A DNA stretch of 64,000 nucleotides from NCBI RefSeq assembly GCF_900111645.1, contig NZ_FOHQ01000004.1:124001-188000 (forward strand). Direction: 5' to 3'. Made by a program: the position numbers and the translations under genes. Positions 8,308 through 17,877 of the stretch are shown piece by piece. This DNA comes from Methanococcoides vulcani (GTDB lineage Archaea; Halobacteriota; Methanosarcinia; Methanosarcinales; Methanosarcinaceae). Below the pieces are notes generated by a model. That model ran no database searches and was not told where the DNA came from. It saw nothing but the letters and a program-made list of their open reading frames with translations. Numbering within the stretch: position 1 is the first letter of the stretch; each line of letters starts with the position of its first letter.

Positions 8308-9108
8308 TTAGTAAAGTTCAGGTCTCCGGTCACCAAAGACCGGAATTGCTTTTCTCGTATCTTTTATCATTTCAGGATCAATCTCATGAATGATGAAGCA
8401 CTCTTTATCTTTTGCATCTGCCAGAACGTTTCCAAGGGGATCAAGGATCATAGTGGCTCCAAAGAACGTGGAGCTGGGATCTGTGCCAGTTCTATTGCAG
8501 GCAATATGGTATGTCTGGTTCTCAATAGAACGCGCTGTTGCAAGTGATCTCCACTGGTATTCCCTTGGGTTTGGGAACTCTGCAATGGTTACAAGGATAT
8601 CAGAACCGGCGATTGCCAGTTTTCTTGCAATTTCCGGAAAACGCATCTCATAACAAATCTCCATTCCGATGGTAAGATCATAGCTTTTAAGGCGGATCGG
8701 TTCGATCTGGTCGCCGGGTGTGAAATAGCCTTTTTCCCTTCCAAAAAGATGCGTTTTAGTGTATGTTCCTGCAAGATCGCCGTTCTCGATACAGAAGCCC
8801 ATATTCGTAAAGTGATCATTTTCCTTTTCTTCTTCTTTGTCGTGTTTCTGTATTATGGAACCGATCATAACGCAGGAATTCTGTTCAGAGAAATCGCTTA
8901 GCTTTTCGATCGTAGGGCAGGGTTCTGATTCTCCGGCGTTGTCCAGGTCTTCATAGCAGAATCCGGTAGAGAACACTTCGGGGAGTACTATGAGCCCTGC
9001 ACCCTGTGAAATTGCATTTTCAGACAGTCTGAGTGCTTTTTTGATGTTGTCCTGTTTTTTGCAATGGGAAATGTCCATCTGGATGGCTGCGGCCTTTATA
9101 GGTTTCAC
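8308..9108 (-). CDS. Carbon-nitrogen hydrolase (nitrilase superfamily)
   Basis: The 266-aa protein carries the Glu-Lys-Cys triad of the nitrilase superfamily: Glu in LIVLPEVFSTGF, Lys in TYTKTHLF, and Cys in IGMEICYEMRFPE. It resembles omega-amidase/NIT2-like amidohydrolases. It lies convergent to marker 12 (stops 9 nt apart) and divergent from mmp9. Candidate substrates are omega-amides such as 2-oxoglutaramate; the specific one cannot be decided here. Confidence 0.9.
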   Translation of the reverse strand: MKPIKAAAIQMDISHCKKQDNIKKALRLSENAISQGAGLIVLPEVFSTGFCYEDLDNAGESEPCPTIEKLSDFSEQNSCVMIGSIIQKHDKEEEKENDHFTNMGFCIENGDLAGTYTKTHLFGREKGYFTPGDQIEPIRLKSYDLTIGMEICYEMRFPEIARKLAIAGSDILVTIAEFPNPREYQWRSLATARSIENQTYHIACNRTGTDPSSTFFGATMILDPLGNVLADAKDKECFIIHEIDPEMIKDTRKAIPVFGDRRPELY

Positions 9109-9222
9109 TTTATGTCCTCTCTTCCTTTTAGATTGATTCTCTTGCTCTCTGTATATATCAATTTGTTCTGTAACGTTACATTAATATGGAACTACTTTCT
9201 TTTACAGCCCAAATTAAGCTAA

Positions 9223-10386
9223 ATGAACCTTTATGAGGCTATTATTGTGAGTGATGAACTTTTTGATCTGCAGATTGGTTATGTCAAATTCAGCAACCCC
9301 ATAGCCCTTGCGCCAATGGCGGGTGTTACTAACAGTGAATTTGCAAACAATTATGCAAAGAATGCCGGTCTTGCTGTGATCGGCGGCTATAATCTGGATG
9401 GGGAGACAAATATAGCGGCTAAGACGCTTGTTGGGAAAGGTCGGGATGAGTTCATAACCGATACTCCGCTGGAATTTTTGGAAAATGAAGCTAAAGCTAT
9501 CAATATTGGTGGTGCTGTTGCCTTTAATGTCAGAAGTACGACCCTTGAACCATTGCTCAAAGCTGCTGAGATCATAAAAAATGCCGGCGGGATCCTTGAG
9601 CTGGATGCTCATTGCAGACAGGATGAAATGATCTCAATCGGTGTTGGTGAAGCACTGATGACAGATATACCAAGACTTGCAGAATGGATATCTAAGATCA
9701 AGGAAACAGGTGTTGTCCTTTCTGTGAAGGTAAGGGCAAATGTGGTCGATGATATAGCTCTTGCAAGGACTATTGAAAATGCTGGTGCTGATATACTTCA
9801 TCTGGATGCTATGAAGGAAGGCGCAGGTGCGGATCTTAGTGCGATACTGCGTATCCGTGACTCTACAAGGTTATTCCTGATAGGCAACAATTCCATTCTT
9901 GATTTTGATGATGCTAAAGAGATGTTCTCAAGAGGTGCTGACATGGTCTCCGTTTCAAGAGGCGTGCTTCAGGACCCGTATCTTATTGATCATCTTGTTG
10001 AGGAAGTATCTCTGCTTCAGGAGCAGATCGGTTGGTATAATTCACCCAAGCATGTCTGCCGTGGTGAAGGGGATCTAAGGGGACTTGCATTCTGTTGCCT
10101 GCCCGTTAAACCCTGTGCTGTGCACAACAAGGCAGGACAGCTTGGATACAGTCCTAAGGAATTTGCCAACATCAAGATGGAGTTTGCTAAAGGCACCCCT
10201 CTTGAATTTGGGGATAGTACCTGTTTTGGCAGTCTTGTTTGGTGTTGTAAGATCTCAAAACCCTGTTATTTAAGGGATGGAGTTCTTGATCTGCTTGATC
10301 TTTCTGCAGCAGATTACATGAAACTGAAGAAAGACCTTGCAACTTATATACTAGATAATGCTAAAAAACCTGTGAATGAATTTTAA
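9223..10386 (+). CDS. Methanogenesis marker protein 9 (DUS-like TIM barrel)
   Basis: The N-terminal two thirds form a dihydroorotate/dihydrouridine-synthase-like TIM barrel (NPIALAPMAGVTNSEF; SVSRGVLQDPYLI). The last third is the marker 9 domain with many cysteines: HVCRGEGDLRGLAFCCLPVKPC and STCFGSLVWCCKISKPC, probably ligating a metal cluster. The family is restricted to methanogens and its reaction is unknown. A GTG at 9247 preceded by GAGG is a plausible alternative start to the ATG at 9223. It overlaps the next gene by 11 nt, so translation is probably coupled. Confidence 0.87.
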   Translation: MNLYEAIIVSDELFDLQIGYVKFSNPIALAPMAGVTNSEFANNYAKNAGLAVIGGYNLDGETNIAAKTLVGKGRDEFITDTPLEFLENEAKAINIGGAVAFNVRSTTLEPLLKAAEIIKNAGGILELDAHCRQDEMISIGVGEALMTDIPRLAEWISKIKETGVVLSVKVRANVVDDIALARTIENAGADILHLDAMKEGAGADLSAILRIRDSTRLFLIGNNSILDFDDAKEMFSRGADMVSVSRGVLQDPYLIDHLVEEVSLLQEQIGWYNSPKHVCRGEGDLRGLAFCCLPVKPCAVHNKAGQLGYSPKEFANIKMEFAKGTPLEFGDSTCFGSLVWCCKISKPCYLRDGVLDLLDLSAADYMKLKKDLATYILDNAKKPVNEF

Positions 10387-11347
10387 TTATCACGGGTCAA
10401 CATCCAATGGACTGAGCTGCAGCGGGAAGTCTGCAGCATCATATATTGCACGTTGTGCCCAGCTTGCAATGATCCTGGAGGTCTCAGCTTCTCCCAAACC
10501 GGGAAATATAGACCGTCACCATGATTACGATGACACCAGGTACGAGCACTTCCTTGCATCTGCTGTAAGCATCTATCCTGTGATTGAAGATGCAGCCAGA
10601 GGATGCACAGGTATTGGTGAGAGCTTAAAAGATGCTGTTTGCCAGAGCAATTCCTGGCAGGCTGGCGGTAACACACATTTCGGTGCATTTCTTCTCCTTA
10701 TCCCGCTTTCTATGGCTGCAGGGGAACTTCTGGAAAAGGATGGGCCTTTCGATGTGGATCAGCTTATCAGTCGCGCCCATGAGATCGTAATGTCAACGGA
10801 TACAGACGATGCCCTGGATTTCTACAAATGTTTCAGTTCAGCGGGCGTGCGCGTAATTGATGTGGATGAGTTCGATCTTCAGGATGAAGGGTCGCTGGGC
10901 TCATTGAAGGAAAAAGGGGTTACCTTATACGACCTGATGGTGATGTCACAGGGTTATGATCAGATAGCCAATGAGTGGGTCAATGGATTCAAAACATGTG
11001 CATATTGTGCACAGACGATCACTCGCTTAATGACCGTTCATGATGGTGAAGATTCTATTCCTGACATAAATCAGGTCATCGTTTATACATTTTTGAAGTT
11101 GCTCTCGGAAAATCCGGACACGTTCATCCGGACAAAGACTAATATAGAAACAGCGGAAAATGTTTCTATGCAAGCAAAGTATATTATTTCAAAAATAGAG
11201 AATAACGATTACAAAATGTCTTTATTCTGGGGCGACATCGAGAGTTTCGATGCGGAACTACTTGATCGAAAAATAAATCCGGGATCTACCGCAGATATGA
11301 TCATAGCAGGCATTTTCATAACGTTGCTTGGGGGTTTGAGATTCTAA
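10376..11347 (+). CDS. CitG-family protein (triphosphoribosyl-dephospho-CoA synthase-like)
   Basis: The 323-aa protein has the CitG/MdcB hallmarks: EVSASPKPGNIDRHHDYDD near the N-terminus and a later WQAGGNTHFGAFLLL. In bacteria this family makes the prosthetic group of citrate lyase or malonate decarboxylase. Neither enzyme is seen here, so in methanogens it may serve a different cofactor. It overlaps mmp9 by 11 nt and its stop touches the DUF447 start. This tight coupling suggests a shared pathway. Confidence 0.85.
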   Translation: MNFNYHGSTSNGLSCSGKSAASYIARCAQLAMILEVSASPKPGNIDRHHDYDDTRYEHFLASAVSIYPVIEDAARGCTGIGESLKDAVCQSNSWQAGGNTHFGAFLLLIPLSMAAGELLEKDGPFDVDQLISRAHEIVMSTDTDDALDFYKCFSSAGVRVIDVDEFDLQDEGSLGSLKEKGVTLYDLMVMSQGYDQIANEWVNGFKTCAYCAQTITRLMTVHDGEDSIPDINQVIVYTFLKLLSENPDTFIRTKTNIETAENVSMQAKYIISKIENNDYKMSLFWGDIESFDAELLDRKINPGSTADMIIAGIFITLLGGLRF

Positions 11348-11943
11348 TGGCAAAAATTGATCTTGATACATTTGGTATAAATGAAGGCATTAGTGAAATG
11401 ATAGTGACCACCTACCAGGGCTGGTCTCCAAATGCTGCTCCAATGGGTATCATTCGTAAAGACGATGAGTTACTTGTGCGACTTTTTAAAGGCTCTACCA
11501 CATATAACAATGTCATGGCAGAGCATATGCTTGTGGCAAACCTTGTCTATGATCCCCTCCTTTTTGTGCGTACCACCTTTGGTAATGTCGATAGTTCCGA
11601 ATTCGAAGTTTTCACTCACGATGAACGCGGTTTTGCAGTGCTTAAGGAAGCAGTGTCCTGGGCGGTTTTTGAATGTGTTGACATGAAGGAAACATCTGAA
11701 GCACTGGTGGCAAAATTAAAACCCCTCCATGCACGGATGAACAAACATGTTTTTAGATCGGTAAACCGCGGATTCAATCTCGTTATCGAATCATGTGTGC
11801 ATGCGACACGCTATGAGCTGACAAATGATGAAAAATACATGAGGCTCATCAAGGCTTATTCCTGCACTGTGAACAAATGTGGCGGTAAAGCTGAAAAGGA
11901 TGCAATGAAGTTTCTTCTGAACTACCTTGGGGAGAAAAAGTAA
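11347..11943 (+). CDS. DUF447 family protein (FMN-binding split barrel)
   Basis: The 198-aa protein opens with GINEGISEMIVTTYQGWSPN and continues AAPMGIIRKDDELLVRLFKG, typical of DUF447. The family has a flavin-reductase-like split barrel and may bind FMN. The start shares its A with the stop of the CitG gene. CitG and DUF447 genes are common partners in organisms with H4MPT-type cofactors, so a cofactor role is reasonable but unproven. Confidence 0.83.
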   Translation: MAKIDLDTFGINEGISEMIVTTYQGWSPNAAPMGIIRKDDELLVRLFKGSTTYNNVMAEHMLVANLVYDPLLFVRTTFGNVDSSEFEVFTHDERGFAVLKEAVSWAVFECVDMKETSEALVAKLKPLHARMNKHVFRSVNRGFNLVIESCVHATRYELTNDEKYMRLIKAYSCTVNKCGGKAEKDAMKFLLNYLGEKK

Positions 11944-11946
11944 CGT

Positions 11947-12414
11947 ATGTCTGATAACTTCATGGACGTTGCCGTGGAGGAAGCACGCAAAGGCATGCAA
12001 AATAATGAAGGTGGTCCTTTCGGAGCTGTTATTGTAAAGAACGGAAAGATCATATCAAAGGCACACAACAAAGTGCTTGGCACCAACGATCCCTCTGCAC
12101 ACGCTGAAATAGTTGCGATACGCGAAGCTTCTTCAATTCTTGAAAACTTCGACCTTTCCGGTTGTGAGCTATATGCTACTACCATGCCCTGTCCCATGTG
12201 CCTTTCAGCCATATGCTGGGCGCGCATCAGGAAAGTATATTATGGTACCAGTACCGATGAAGTTGCTTCCATAGGCTTTGATGATGGTATGATCTATGAT
12301 ATTCTGAGAAAAGGTGCTTCAGCATCCGTATTGGAAAAAACCAATGTCGAATGTGAAAGCTGCCGCAAATTGCTGGATGAATGGGAGAAAAAACCGGATA
12401 AGATGATGTATTGA
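11947..12414 (+). CDS. Nucleoside/guanine deaminase (CDA superfamily)
   Basis: The 155-aa zinc enzyme has HAEIVAIREA (zinc His and proton-shuttle Glu, about residue 50) and the zinc cysteine pair in TTMPCPMCLSAICWAR. GGPFGAVIVKNGKII and the C-terminal helix resemble guanine deaminase of the CDA fold more than the tRNA adenosine deaminase TadA. GGGGAG lies 12-17 nt upstream. Its stop is adjacent to the stop of the convergent TPR gene. Confidence 0.87.
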   Translation: MSDNFMDVAVEEARKGMQNNEGGPFGAVIVKNGKIISKAHNKVLGTNDPSAHAEIVAIREASSILENFDLSGCELYATTMPCPMCLSAICWARIRKVYYGTSTDEVASIGFDDGMIYDILRKGASASVLEKTNVECESCRKLLDEWEKKPDKMMY

Positions 12415-13320
12415 TCACTTCCCGGGTTTCGGTTCATATTCAAGTGTTTCTTTTGCTTCTTCCTGCCTTCCAAGTTTTAAGAGCATCTCTGCTTTGTTCT
12501 CACGTGCAGCGTTGAAATCCGGTTCAATGTGAAGTGCATTAGTGAAAGCCGTTAATGCATCCTCATCCCTGCCGACCTCTGCCAGGCAGTTGCCTAGGCA
12601 ATACCATGCATCCGGGAATGCTTTTTTTATTTCAAGTGCGCTTCTGTATGCTTCGATAGCTTCTTCCTGCCTTCCCAGTTTATCGAGGGTATTTGCTTTA
12701 GCATACCATACTCCGGCAGCATTTGTCTTTAATGTGGGGTCGGGATCTATGTTCAGGAGGGAATAGCGTGGGAACTCGAAATTCATTATGCCTGCATATT
12801 CGATAGCCTTTTCATATGCTTCAAGTGCATCTTCAAAACGTTCTATTTGATAGAGGGCATTCGCCTTGCAGTACCATGCATCAGGTAATTCCGGTTGCAT
12901 CTCAATGGCCTTATCAAGTACCTCAAGTGCCTCTTCATATCGACTTATGCTGAACAGAACAAAGCCTCTGCTGAATATGATCCTTGGGTCTTCGGGACTT
13001 TTACTTAGTGCCTCATCGATGATCTCAAGTGCATCTTCATATCGTTGAAGTTTGAAAAGAATAAAACATTTGTTGAACCGGGCATCTCTTGCTTTTTTCT
13101 CGATTCTCTTTGCTTCTTCTTCCATGTCACTTTCCAGCAACATTTGCTGTGTCTCTTCCAACATAGCTGCAGCTTCATCATATTTTTCCAGTGCTTCTTC
13201 ATAGCGTCCCATTTCAAAAAGAACGTAGCCTTTTCCAAATACGCTCTCTGCTGATTTCTCCATCTGCTTTAGCTTTCGCCTGTCAGATGTTTGACTAAAT
13301 ATATCCTTGAAAATGCCCAT
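12415..13320 (-). CDS. Cytoplasmic TPR-repeat protein
   Basis: The 301-aa protein has at least six tetratricopeptide repeats, seen as repeated FEMGRYEEALEKYDEA, FKLQRYEDALEIIDEA, DAWYCKANALYQIERFEDALEAYEKA units. There is no signal peptide or membrane segment, so it is likely a cytoplasmic protein-protein interaction scaffold. The partner is unknown. It is a single-gene transcript reading away from the tandem repeat at 13.4 kb. Confidence 0.9.
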   Translation of the reverse strand: MGIFKDIFSQTSDRRKLKQMEKSAESVFGKGYVLFEMGRYEEALEKYDEAAAMLEETQQMLLESDMEEEAKRIEKKARDARFNKCFILFKLQRYEDALEIIDEALSKSPEDPRIIFSRGFVLFSISRYEEALEVLDKAIEMQPELPDAWYCKANALYQIERFEDALEAYEKAIEYAGIMNFEFPRYSLLNIDPDPTLKTNAAGVWYAKANTLDKLGRQEEAIEAYRSALEIKKAFPDAWYCLGNCLAEVGRDEDALTAFTNALHIEPDFNAARENKAEMLLKLGRQEEAKETLEYEPKPGK

Positions 13321-13382
13321 ACGTTGAATTAGAATAAGGCTGTTGATATAGTTTTTGCAGAATGATGTCCGTTTTATGTCTT

Positions 13383-13481
13383 GTTAACCGTAGTTATCGT
13401 GTTAATCGTAATTATTGTGTTAGCCTTAGTTATCTTGTTAATCGTAATTATTGCGTTAACTGTGTTTATCGTATCAATTAT
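13383..13481 (+). repeat. 18-bp tandem repeat, five units in exact register
   Basis: Five consecutive 18-bp units begin at 13383, 13401, 13419, 13437 and 13455, followed by a partial unit. The consensus is GTTAATCGTAATTATTGT, and each unit divides into two similar 9-mers. One forward frame (ATG at 13362 to TGA at 13484) stays open across the array and would give about 40 aa with a hexapeptide like VNRNYC. No ribosome binding site is obvious. It lies between the divergent TPR and PAS/GAF genes, so it may be regulatory. Confidence 0.85.
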
Positions 13482-13661
13482 TGATTTTTGACCGATTAAG
13501 GCAAATCATTTTCTAAAATACAACATACTTATAAAGAACAGAATGAATTTTTGTATTTTCTTTGTATTAATGTATAAATAGGTTCAATCTCTAATTGATA
13601 GTTACAAACCATTGGGGTCGATCACATTACTGCCGGAAAAACGAATGTAAATAAGGCAAAA

Positions 13662-16205
13662 ATGCCTTTTCTTGATGCAGAATCCATGGAAGAGGTCTTT
13701 TCATCCGTGGTCAACTCAAGTCCTGCAGTGGTCTTTGTCTGGAGGGAGGATGAAGGCTGGCCGGTGGATTTTGTTTCAGAGAATATTTCTCAGTTCGGTT
13801 ATGATCCGGAGGAATTTACTTCCGGTAAACTCCGATATGTTGATATTTTACATCCTGATGATGCAGGCATGGTCATGTCCGAAGCGTCCCGGCATGTTAG
13901 TAAGGAAGATACAAGCTTTGATCTAAGGTATCGTATTCTCACCAGATCAGGGGATGTCAGGTGGGTGGATGAAAGGACATCTGTCCATTATGACGATTCT
14001 GGTAAGCTCAAGTTCTATCACGGTATTGTTGTTGATATAACTGAACAGAGGATGGATGATATTGCGCTGCTGGATGGTGCACTGGAGATGAAGAACACAC
14101 TGGAATCGGTCATAAATTTCAGTCCCGTTGTTGTGTTCTTATGGCGTGCTGAAGAAGACTGGCCGGTTGAGTTCGTTTCGAAGAACATTGATATGTTCGG
14201 TTATTCGGTGGAAGATTTCACCTCGGGAGAACTTGTTTATGGTGATATTGTACACCCGGACGACATCGATCGGGTACGTGCAGGTGTTTCTAAATCGACT
14301 GAAGGCGGTTACTCTGATTTCTTCCAGGAATACAGGATATTGACAAGGTCGGGCGAAGTTCGCTGGGTGGATGAGAGGACACATCTTCATCACAATTCAA
14401 AGGGCGAGGTCACATATCTTCAAGGTATTATCGTTGATATCACCGGGCGTAAGAAGATCGAAAATGTGCTGCACACTGAAGAGATGCGTATCGAGGCCCT
14501 GTTGAACTTATATCAGATGACAGATTCATCCGTTCAGGAGATCATCGATTTTTCGCGGGAAGAGGCAGTCAGGCTTACTGGAAGCCAGGTTGGCTATCTT
14601 GCTTTTTTAAGTGAAGATGAAAAAACGATCACGATAGACTCTTGGTCTGAAGAAGTGATGAAGGAGTGTTCACTGAAAGATAAAAAGCCGGAGTCCCACG
14701 TTGATCATGTTGGTCTTTGGGGTGAGTCGCTAAAACAGAAACTTCCTATTATTATCAATGATTATTCTGCAGAGAATCCTTCCAAAAAAGGCTATCCTGA
14801 AGGCCATATGGATATAAAGAGATTCCTGAGCATTCCAATATTTGAAAGGGATCGTGTTGTTGCCCTTGTTGGTCTGGGTAACAAGAGTGAGGATTATGAC
14901 CTGTCCGATGTAAGGCAGGTTACACTACTGATGAATGGTATGTGGAATATCCTCTTACACAAAAGTGCAGATGAGGAACTTCGCCGTTCCCTTGATATTC
15001 AGAAGATCCTGGGTGATGTAATAAAAAGCAGTCCTGCTGTTGTATTCTTATGGCGTGCTGAGGAGAACTGGCCTGTTGAGTTCGTGTCAGAAAATGTTTC
15101 CCAGTTCGGATATTCTGTTGATGATTTTATCTCGGGCAAACTTGTATATGGTGATATAGTCCACCCCTATGATCTGGAACGCGTGCAGAAAGAACTTGCC
15201 AAGAGGGTGGATGCAGGCTTCATGGACTTTAATCAGGAGTATCGCATATTCACTAAGTTCGGAGATGTACGCTGGGTTGATGAAAGGACTTTCATCAAAC
15301 ATGACGAGGCTGGAAATGTAAGGTACTTGCAGGGTATTATCGTGGATGTTACGGATCGGAAACATTCCGATGACTTCATGCATGTACAGCTTGACCTTGA
15401 TACGGTCCTTAGCTCTGCAAACACAATTGAGGAAACCTTTGAGCAGATGCTGAGCTTCAGCCTGAAGGTCGACCCGGTGGATTCCGGCAGATTCTATCTT
15501 TTGGACGATGTAACGGGTGACTTGAAGCTTGTTGCACACGAAGGTCTGTCGGAGCGTTTTGTGAAAGATACTTCCGTTTTCCCAAGGAACTCTGTCCAGA
15601 ACCGTCTGGTCATGACCGGTCAGCCTGTTTACAAACATCATTCTGAACTGAATGCTATTGGTACCGGAGAGAAACTCCGGTATGAGGGGCTTCATGGTGC
15701 TGCTATAATCCCCGTGAAACATGAAGGCAAGGTTATAGCAGCGCTTTGTCTTTCATCACACAGTGAATATGAGATCCCTGATAATTCGCGCAGTTCCCTT
15801 GAAACGATAGCTAACCAGATTGGTATTGCTATCTCCAAAATGCGATCTTCATCTGGTATTGCTCAGAAATATAAAGATCTTCGATCCCTTGTTGATATGA
15901 TGGACGAGTTGATGGTCGTGATGGATGTGGAAGGTTATGTCCTTTATGCCAACAAGGCCGTAGCAGACTACCTGGGATTTTTGGAAGATGATCTTTCTGA
16001 TATGCATTATCTAGAACTGCACCCAGATTCCGAATGGGATCGGGTGGATTCTGTTCTGTCGAAAGTGAAGGTGGGCAAAACGATCGTGTTCGAGACATCT
16101 ATGGTAGGTGCTGAAGGTCCTTTGCATAAGGTTGAGTCAAGGCTTATGTGCGGCGAATGGTCCGATCAGCCCTGTGTGATATCGACATCACGTTTTCTTG
16201 ATTGA
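13662..16205 (+). CDS. Multi-PAS/GAF sensor protein without output domain
   Basis: The 847-aa soluble protein has the order PAS (about 10-135), PAS (145-270), GAF (280-435), PAS (445-565), GAF (575-725), PAS (735-845). Three PAS domains share the pattern VVFLWR..E.WPVEFVSEN..QFGY, with RWVDER before the PAC strand. No H-box, ATPase, GGDEF or effector domain is present, so it senses without a recognisable output of its own. It is a paralogue of the gene at 30296-32674, sharing the last PAS, GAF and PAS blocks. A partner kinase or regulator is likely but not identified. Confidence 0.88.
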   Translation: MPFLDAESMEEVFSSVVNSSPAVVFVWREDEGWPVDFVSENISQFGYDPEEFTSGKLRYVDILHPDDAGMVMSEASRHVSKEDTSFDLRYRILTRSGDVRWVDERTSVHYDDSGKLKFYHGIVVDITEQRMDDIALLDGALEMKNTLESVINFSPVVVFLWRAEEDWPVEFVSKNIDMFGYSVEDFTSGELVYGDIVHPDDIDRVRAGVSKSTEGGYSDFFQEYRILTRSGEVRWVDERTHLHHNSKGEVTYLQGIIVDITGRKKIENVLHTEEMRIEALLNLYQMTDSSVQEIIDFSREEAVRLTGSQVGYLAFLSEDEKTITIDSWSEEVMKECSLKDKKPESHVDHVGLWGESLKQKLPIIINDYSAENPSKKGYPEGHMDIKRFLSIPIFERDRVVALVGLGNKSEDYDLSDVRQVTLLMNGMWNILLHKSADEELRRSLDIQKILGDVIKSSPAVVFLWRAEENWPVEFVSENVSQFGYSVDDFISGKLVYGDIVHPYDLERVQKELAKRVDAGFMDFNQEYRIFTKFGDVRWVDERTFIKHDEAGNVRYLQGIIVDVTDRKHSDDFMHVQLDLDTVLSSANTIEETFEQMLSFSLKVDPVDSGRFYLLDDVTGDLKLVAHEGLSERFVKDTSVFPRNSVQNRLVMTGQPVYKHHSELNAIGTGEKLRYEGLHGAAIIPVKHEGKVIAALCLSSHSEYEIPDNSRSSLETIANQIGIAISKMRSSSGIAQKYKDLRSLVDMMDELMVVMDVEGYVLYANKAVADYLGFLEDDLSDMHYLELHPDSEWDRVDSVLSKVKVGKTIVFETSMVGAEGPLHKVESRLMCGEWSDQPCVISTSRFLD

Positions 16206-16252
16206 CTTCCTTCCAATTGATCATTTGTTGTGTGTCGAAACAAAACAACCAG

Positions 16253-16262
16253 TCTTTATATA
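16253..16262 (+). promoter_or_regulatory. TATA-like element upstream of exported protein gene
   Basis: CTTTATATAG lies about 80 nt before the ATG at 16344, in the right place for a promoter with a leader of some 55 nt. Identified by sequence resemblance only. Confidence 0.4.
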
Positions 16263-16343
16263 GGATCATGTAGATAGGATGTTCCAACTTTTAAAAAAGT
16301 GCTTTTATTAAAGTGCTTATAATGTTTATCCCGGAGTGTATAA

Positions 16344-17189
16344 ATGAATCAGAAATATATAGCGATCTTTTTAGCGGTCATTATGGTAATGTCCATACTA
16401 ACTTTATTTATCCCTGGAAATTCGAATCAGGCAAATGGGGACAGTTCATCTATAGAAGCGGCCAGCTTTGATTCCATACCTGGCAAACACGTGGATTACG
16501 AATTGAACTCTCTTAGTGATGGGCTTACGGTGACAGCTGAGGATGCTGTTGTTGTACAGTATTCTGATATACAGGCGATCAGGGGCACTCCTCTTGAGTT
16601 AATAACAGGAAATACATCACAGCTTGACGGTCTTTACGGAGCACAGGTCAATAAGGTGTACATCGCACAATACATTGATGAAACAGGTTTCTATATGAAT
16701 GAAATTTCTCCGCAGGTCGTAGCGTTCCCATATTACCTATCACCGGATCTCTACAATGGATACCAGCTCCTATCCCGTGGTAACAATGTTTATGATGTGG
16801 TTGGTGAGCCAATGCTTTTCGGGGATAAAGTTAGGCTTGAGCAAGTTTTGGATTCTATAGAAGAAAATGAAAAAACCATTTCTCAGTTTGACAGAATCAT
16901 GGAATTCGTAGAACCTGGAGCTCAGAGACAGTTATTGATAATACCGGAAGATAGCGTTGCAGATCAGTATTACTTCGAGTTGAAAATGCTTGACGAAATG
17001 AATTATTCACGAACTAACATTTATCTTAATCCTACTAATGGTACGATAGAGAATGTTACTGCCCTTGCAGATAATAGTTCTGAACGTAATTTGGTCTATG
17101 ATGTTTACTTTGAAGACGATATTCTGAAGACAACCATCACGTCAGATCTCTCTGGAATTTATTCTTTGGCTATGGAGCCTGCATGGTGA
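16344..17189 (+). CDS. Exported or membrane-anchored protein of unknown function
   Basis: The 281-aa protein starts with a strong hydrophobic segment (IAIFLAVIMVMSILTLFI, about 6-23) that could be a signal peptide or an N-terminal anchor. The rest is hydrophilic, with several N-glycosylation sequons (for example NTS, NYS, NGT, NVT, NSS). This fits a protein on the outer face of the membrane. I recognise no domain. The gene ends in a hairpin terminator that includes its stop codon. Confidence 0.7.
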   Translation: MNQKYIAIFLAVIMVMSILTLFIPGNSNQANGDSSSIEAASFDSIPGKHVDYELNSLSDGLTVTAEDAVVVQYSDIQAIRGTPLELITGNTSQLDGLYGAQVNKVYIAQYIDETGFYMNEISPQVVAFPYYLSPDLYNGYQLLSRGNNVYDVVGEPMLFGDKVRLEQVLDSIEENEKTISQFDRIMEFVEPGAQRQLLIIPEDSVADQYYFELKMLDEMNYSRTNIYLNPTNGTIENVTALADNSSERNLVYDVYFEDDILKTTITSDLSGIYSLAMEPAW

Positions 17190-17210
17190 GATATTTTCTC
17201 ACCTTTTTTC
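17185..17210 (+). terminator. Hairpin terminator overlapping a stop codon
   Basis: GGTGAGA/TCTCACC with a 5-nt loop (17185-17203) runs directly into TTTTTTC. The TGA stop of the exported protein gene lies within the left arm. Confidence 0.75.
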
Positions 17211-17877
17211 TTTGTTGATGGTTTTTTTGTGATGAGATCATAAATTAGAATTTCGTTTTTAAAGCTTACCTCTTTTTTCTATAAGACCTCGCCCCCCAAA
17301 AAACATCAGCTCTGGGCAATAGGTCCATATAACATAAATTTGGTCAGTCTCGTGAAGGATATTTATACTTTGTATAAAGGAACGGTGTTGGTAAGAGAAT
17401 GTGTCAATTTGCCGGTTGTTACATTTTCTTAATATTGACGATATAGCACAGCATGTTGAAAATAACCATCATTCCAATAAAGACTGGCATTTTAGATATC
17501 GTGTTTCTTCTATGATAAAACTCACCGTTGTCAAGTGTTTCAGAAAACTTTATATTACGGCAAACTTTGTAGTTTACCAAATGATGTTGCTTGCGAATTT
17601 GCAGAATAATATCAATAATCTGAATTCATTTGCAAATTACGTTTGAGAAAAATGCTTATCAAATTAGAATGGAATAAATTATGAGCTAATTTGATAATCT
17701 CCTCGGTCAAAGCGCATTTTGGCGCAAGCTATATATGTGACTGTGGCGATTCATACCAAATACTTCAGCGTATGTAAGTATTGTTCCATTCGGGAAAATA
17801 ACTTGCTGCGTTTAAGTGAATTACAATGAATAATGACAAGCCGCAGCATAAGAAGCGGTTTCGAAGGAGAATTTAAT
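17211..17877 (+). promoter_or_regulatory. Long upstream region of the L7Ae cluster
   Basis: There is no convincing gene in these 670 nt. A perfect 12-bp inverted repeat TTATCAAATTAG/CTAATTTGATAA (17656-17667 and 17686-17697, 18-nt spacer) lies 35 nt upstream of a TATA-like CTATATATG at 17731. The latter would give a leader of about 120 nt for the L7Ae mRNA. The inverted repeat could be an operator or an RNA stem; neither is proven. Confidence 0.5.

Noticed and set aside
17401-17646. An 81-codon open frame starting with GTG
   Set aside because: It has no ribosome binding site, a composition unlike a protein, and lies in a promoter-rich AT region.
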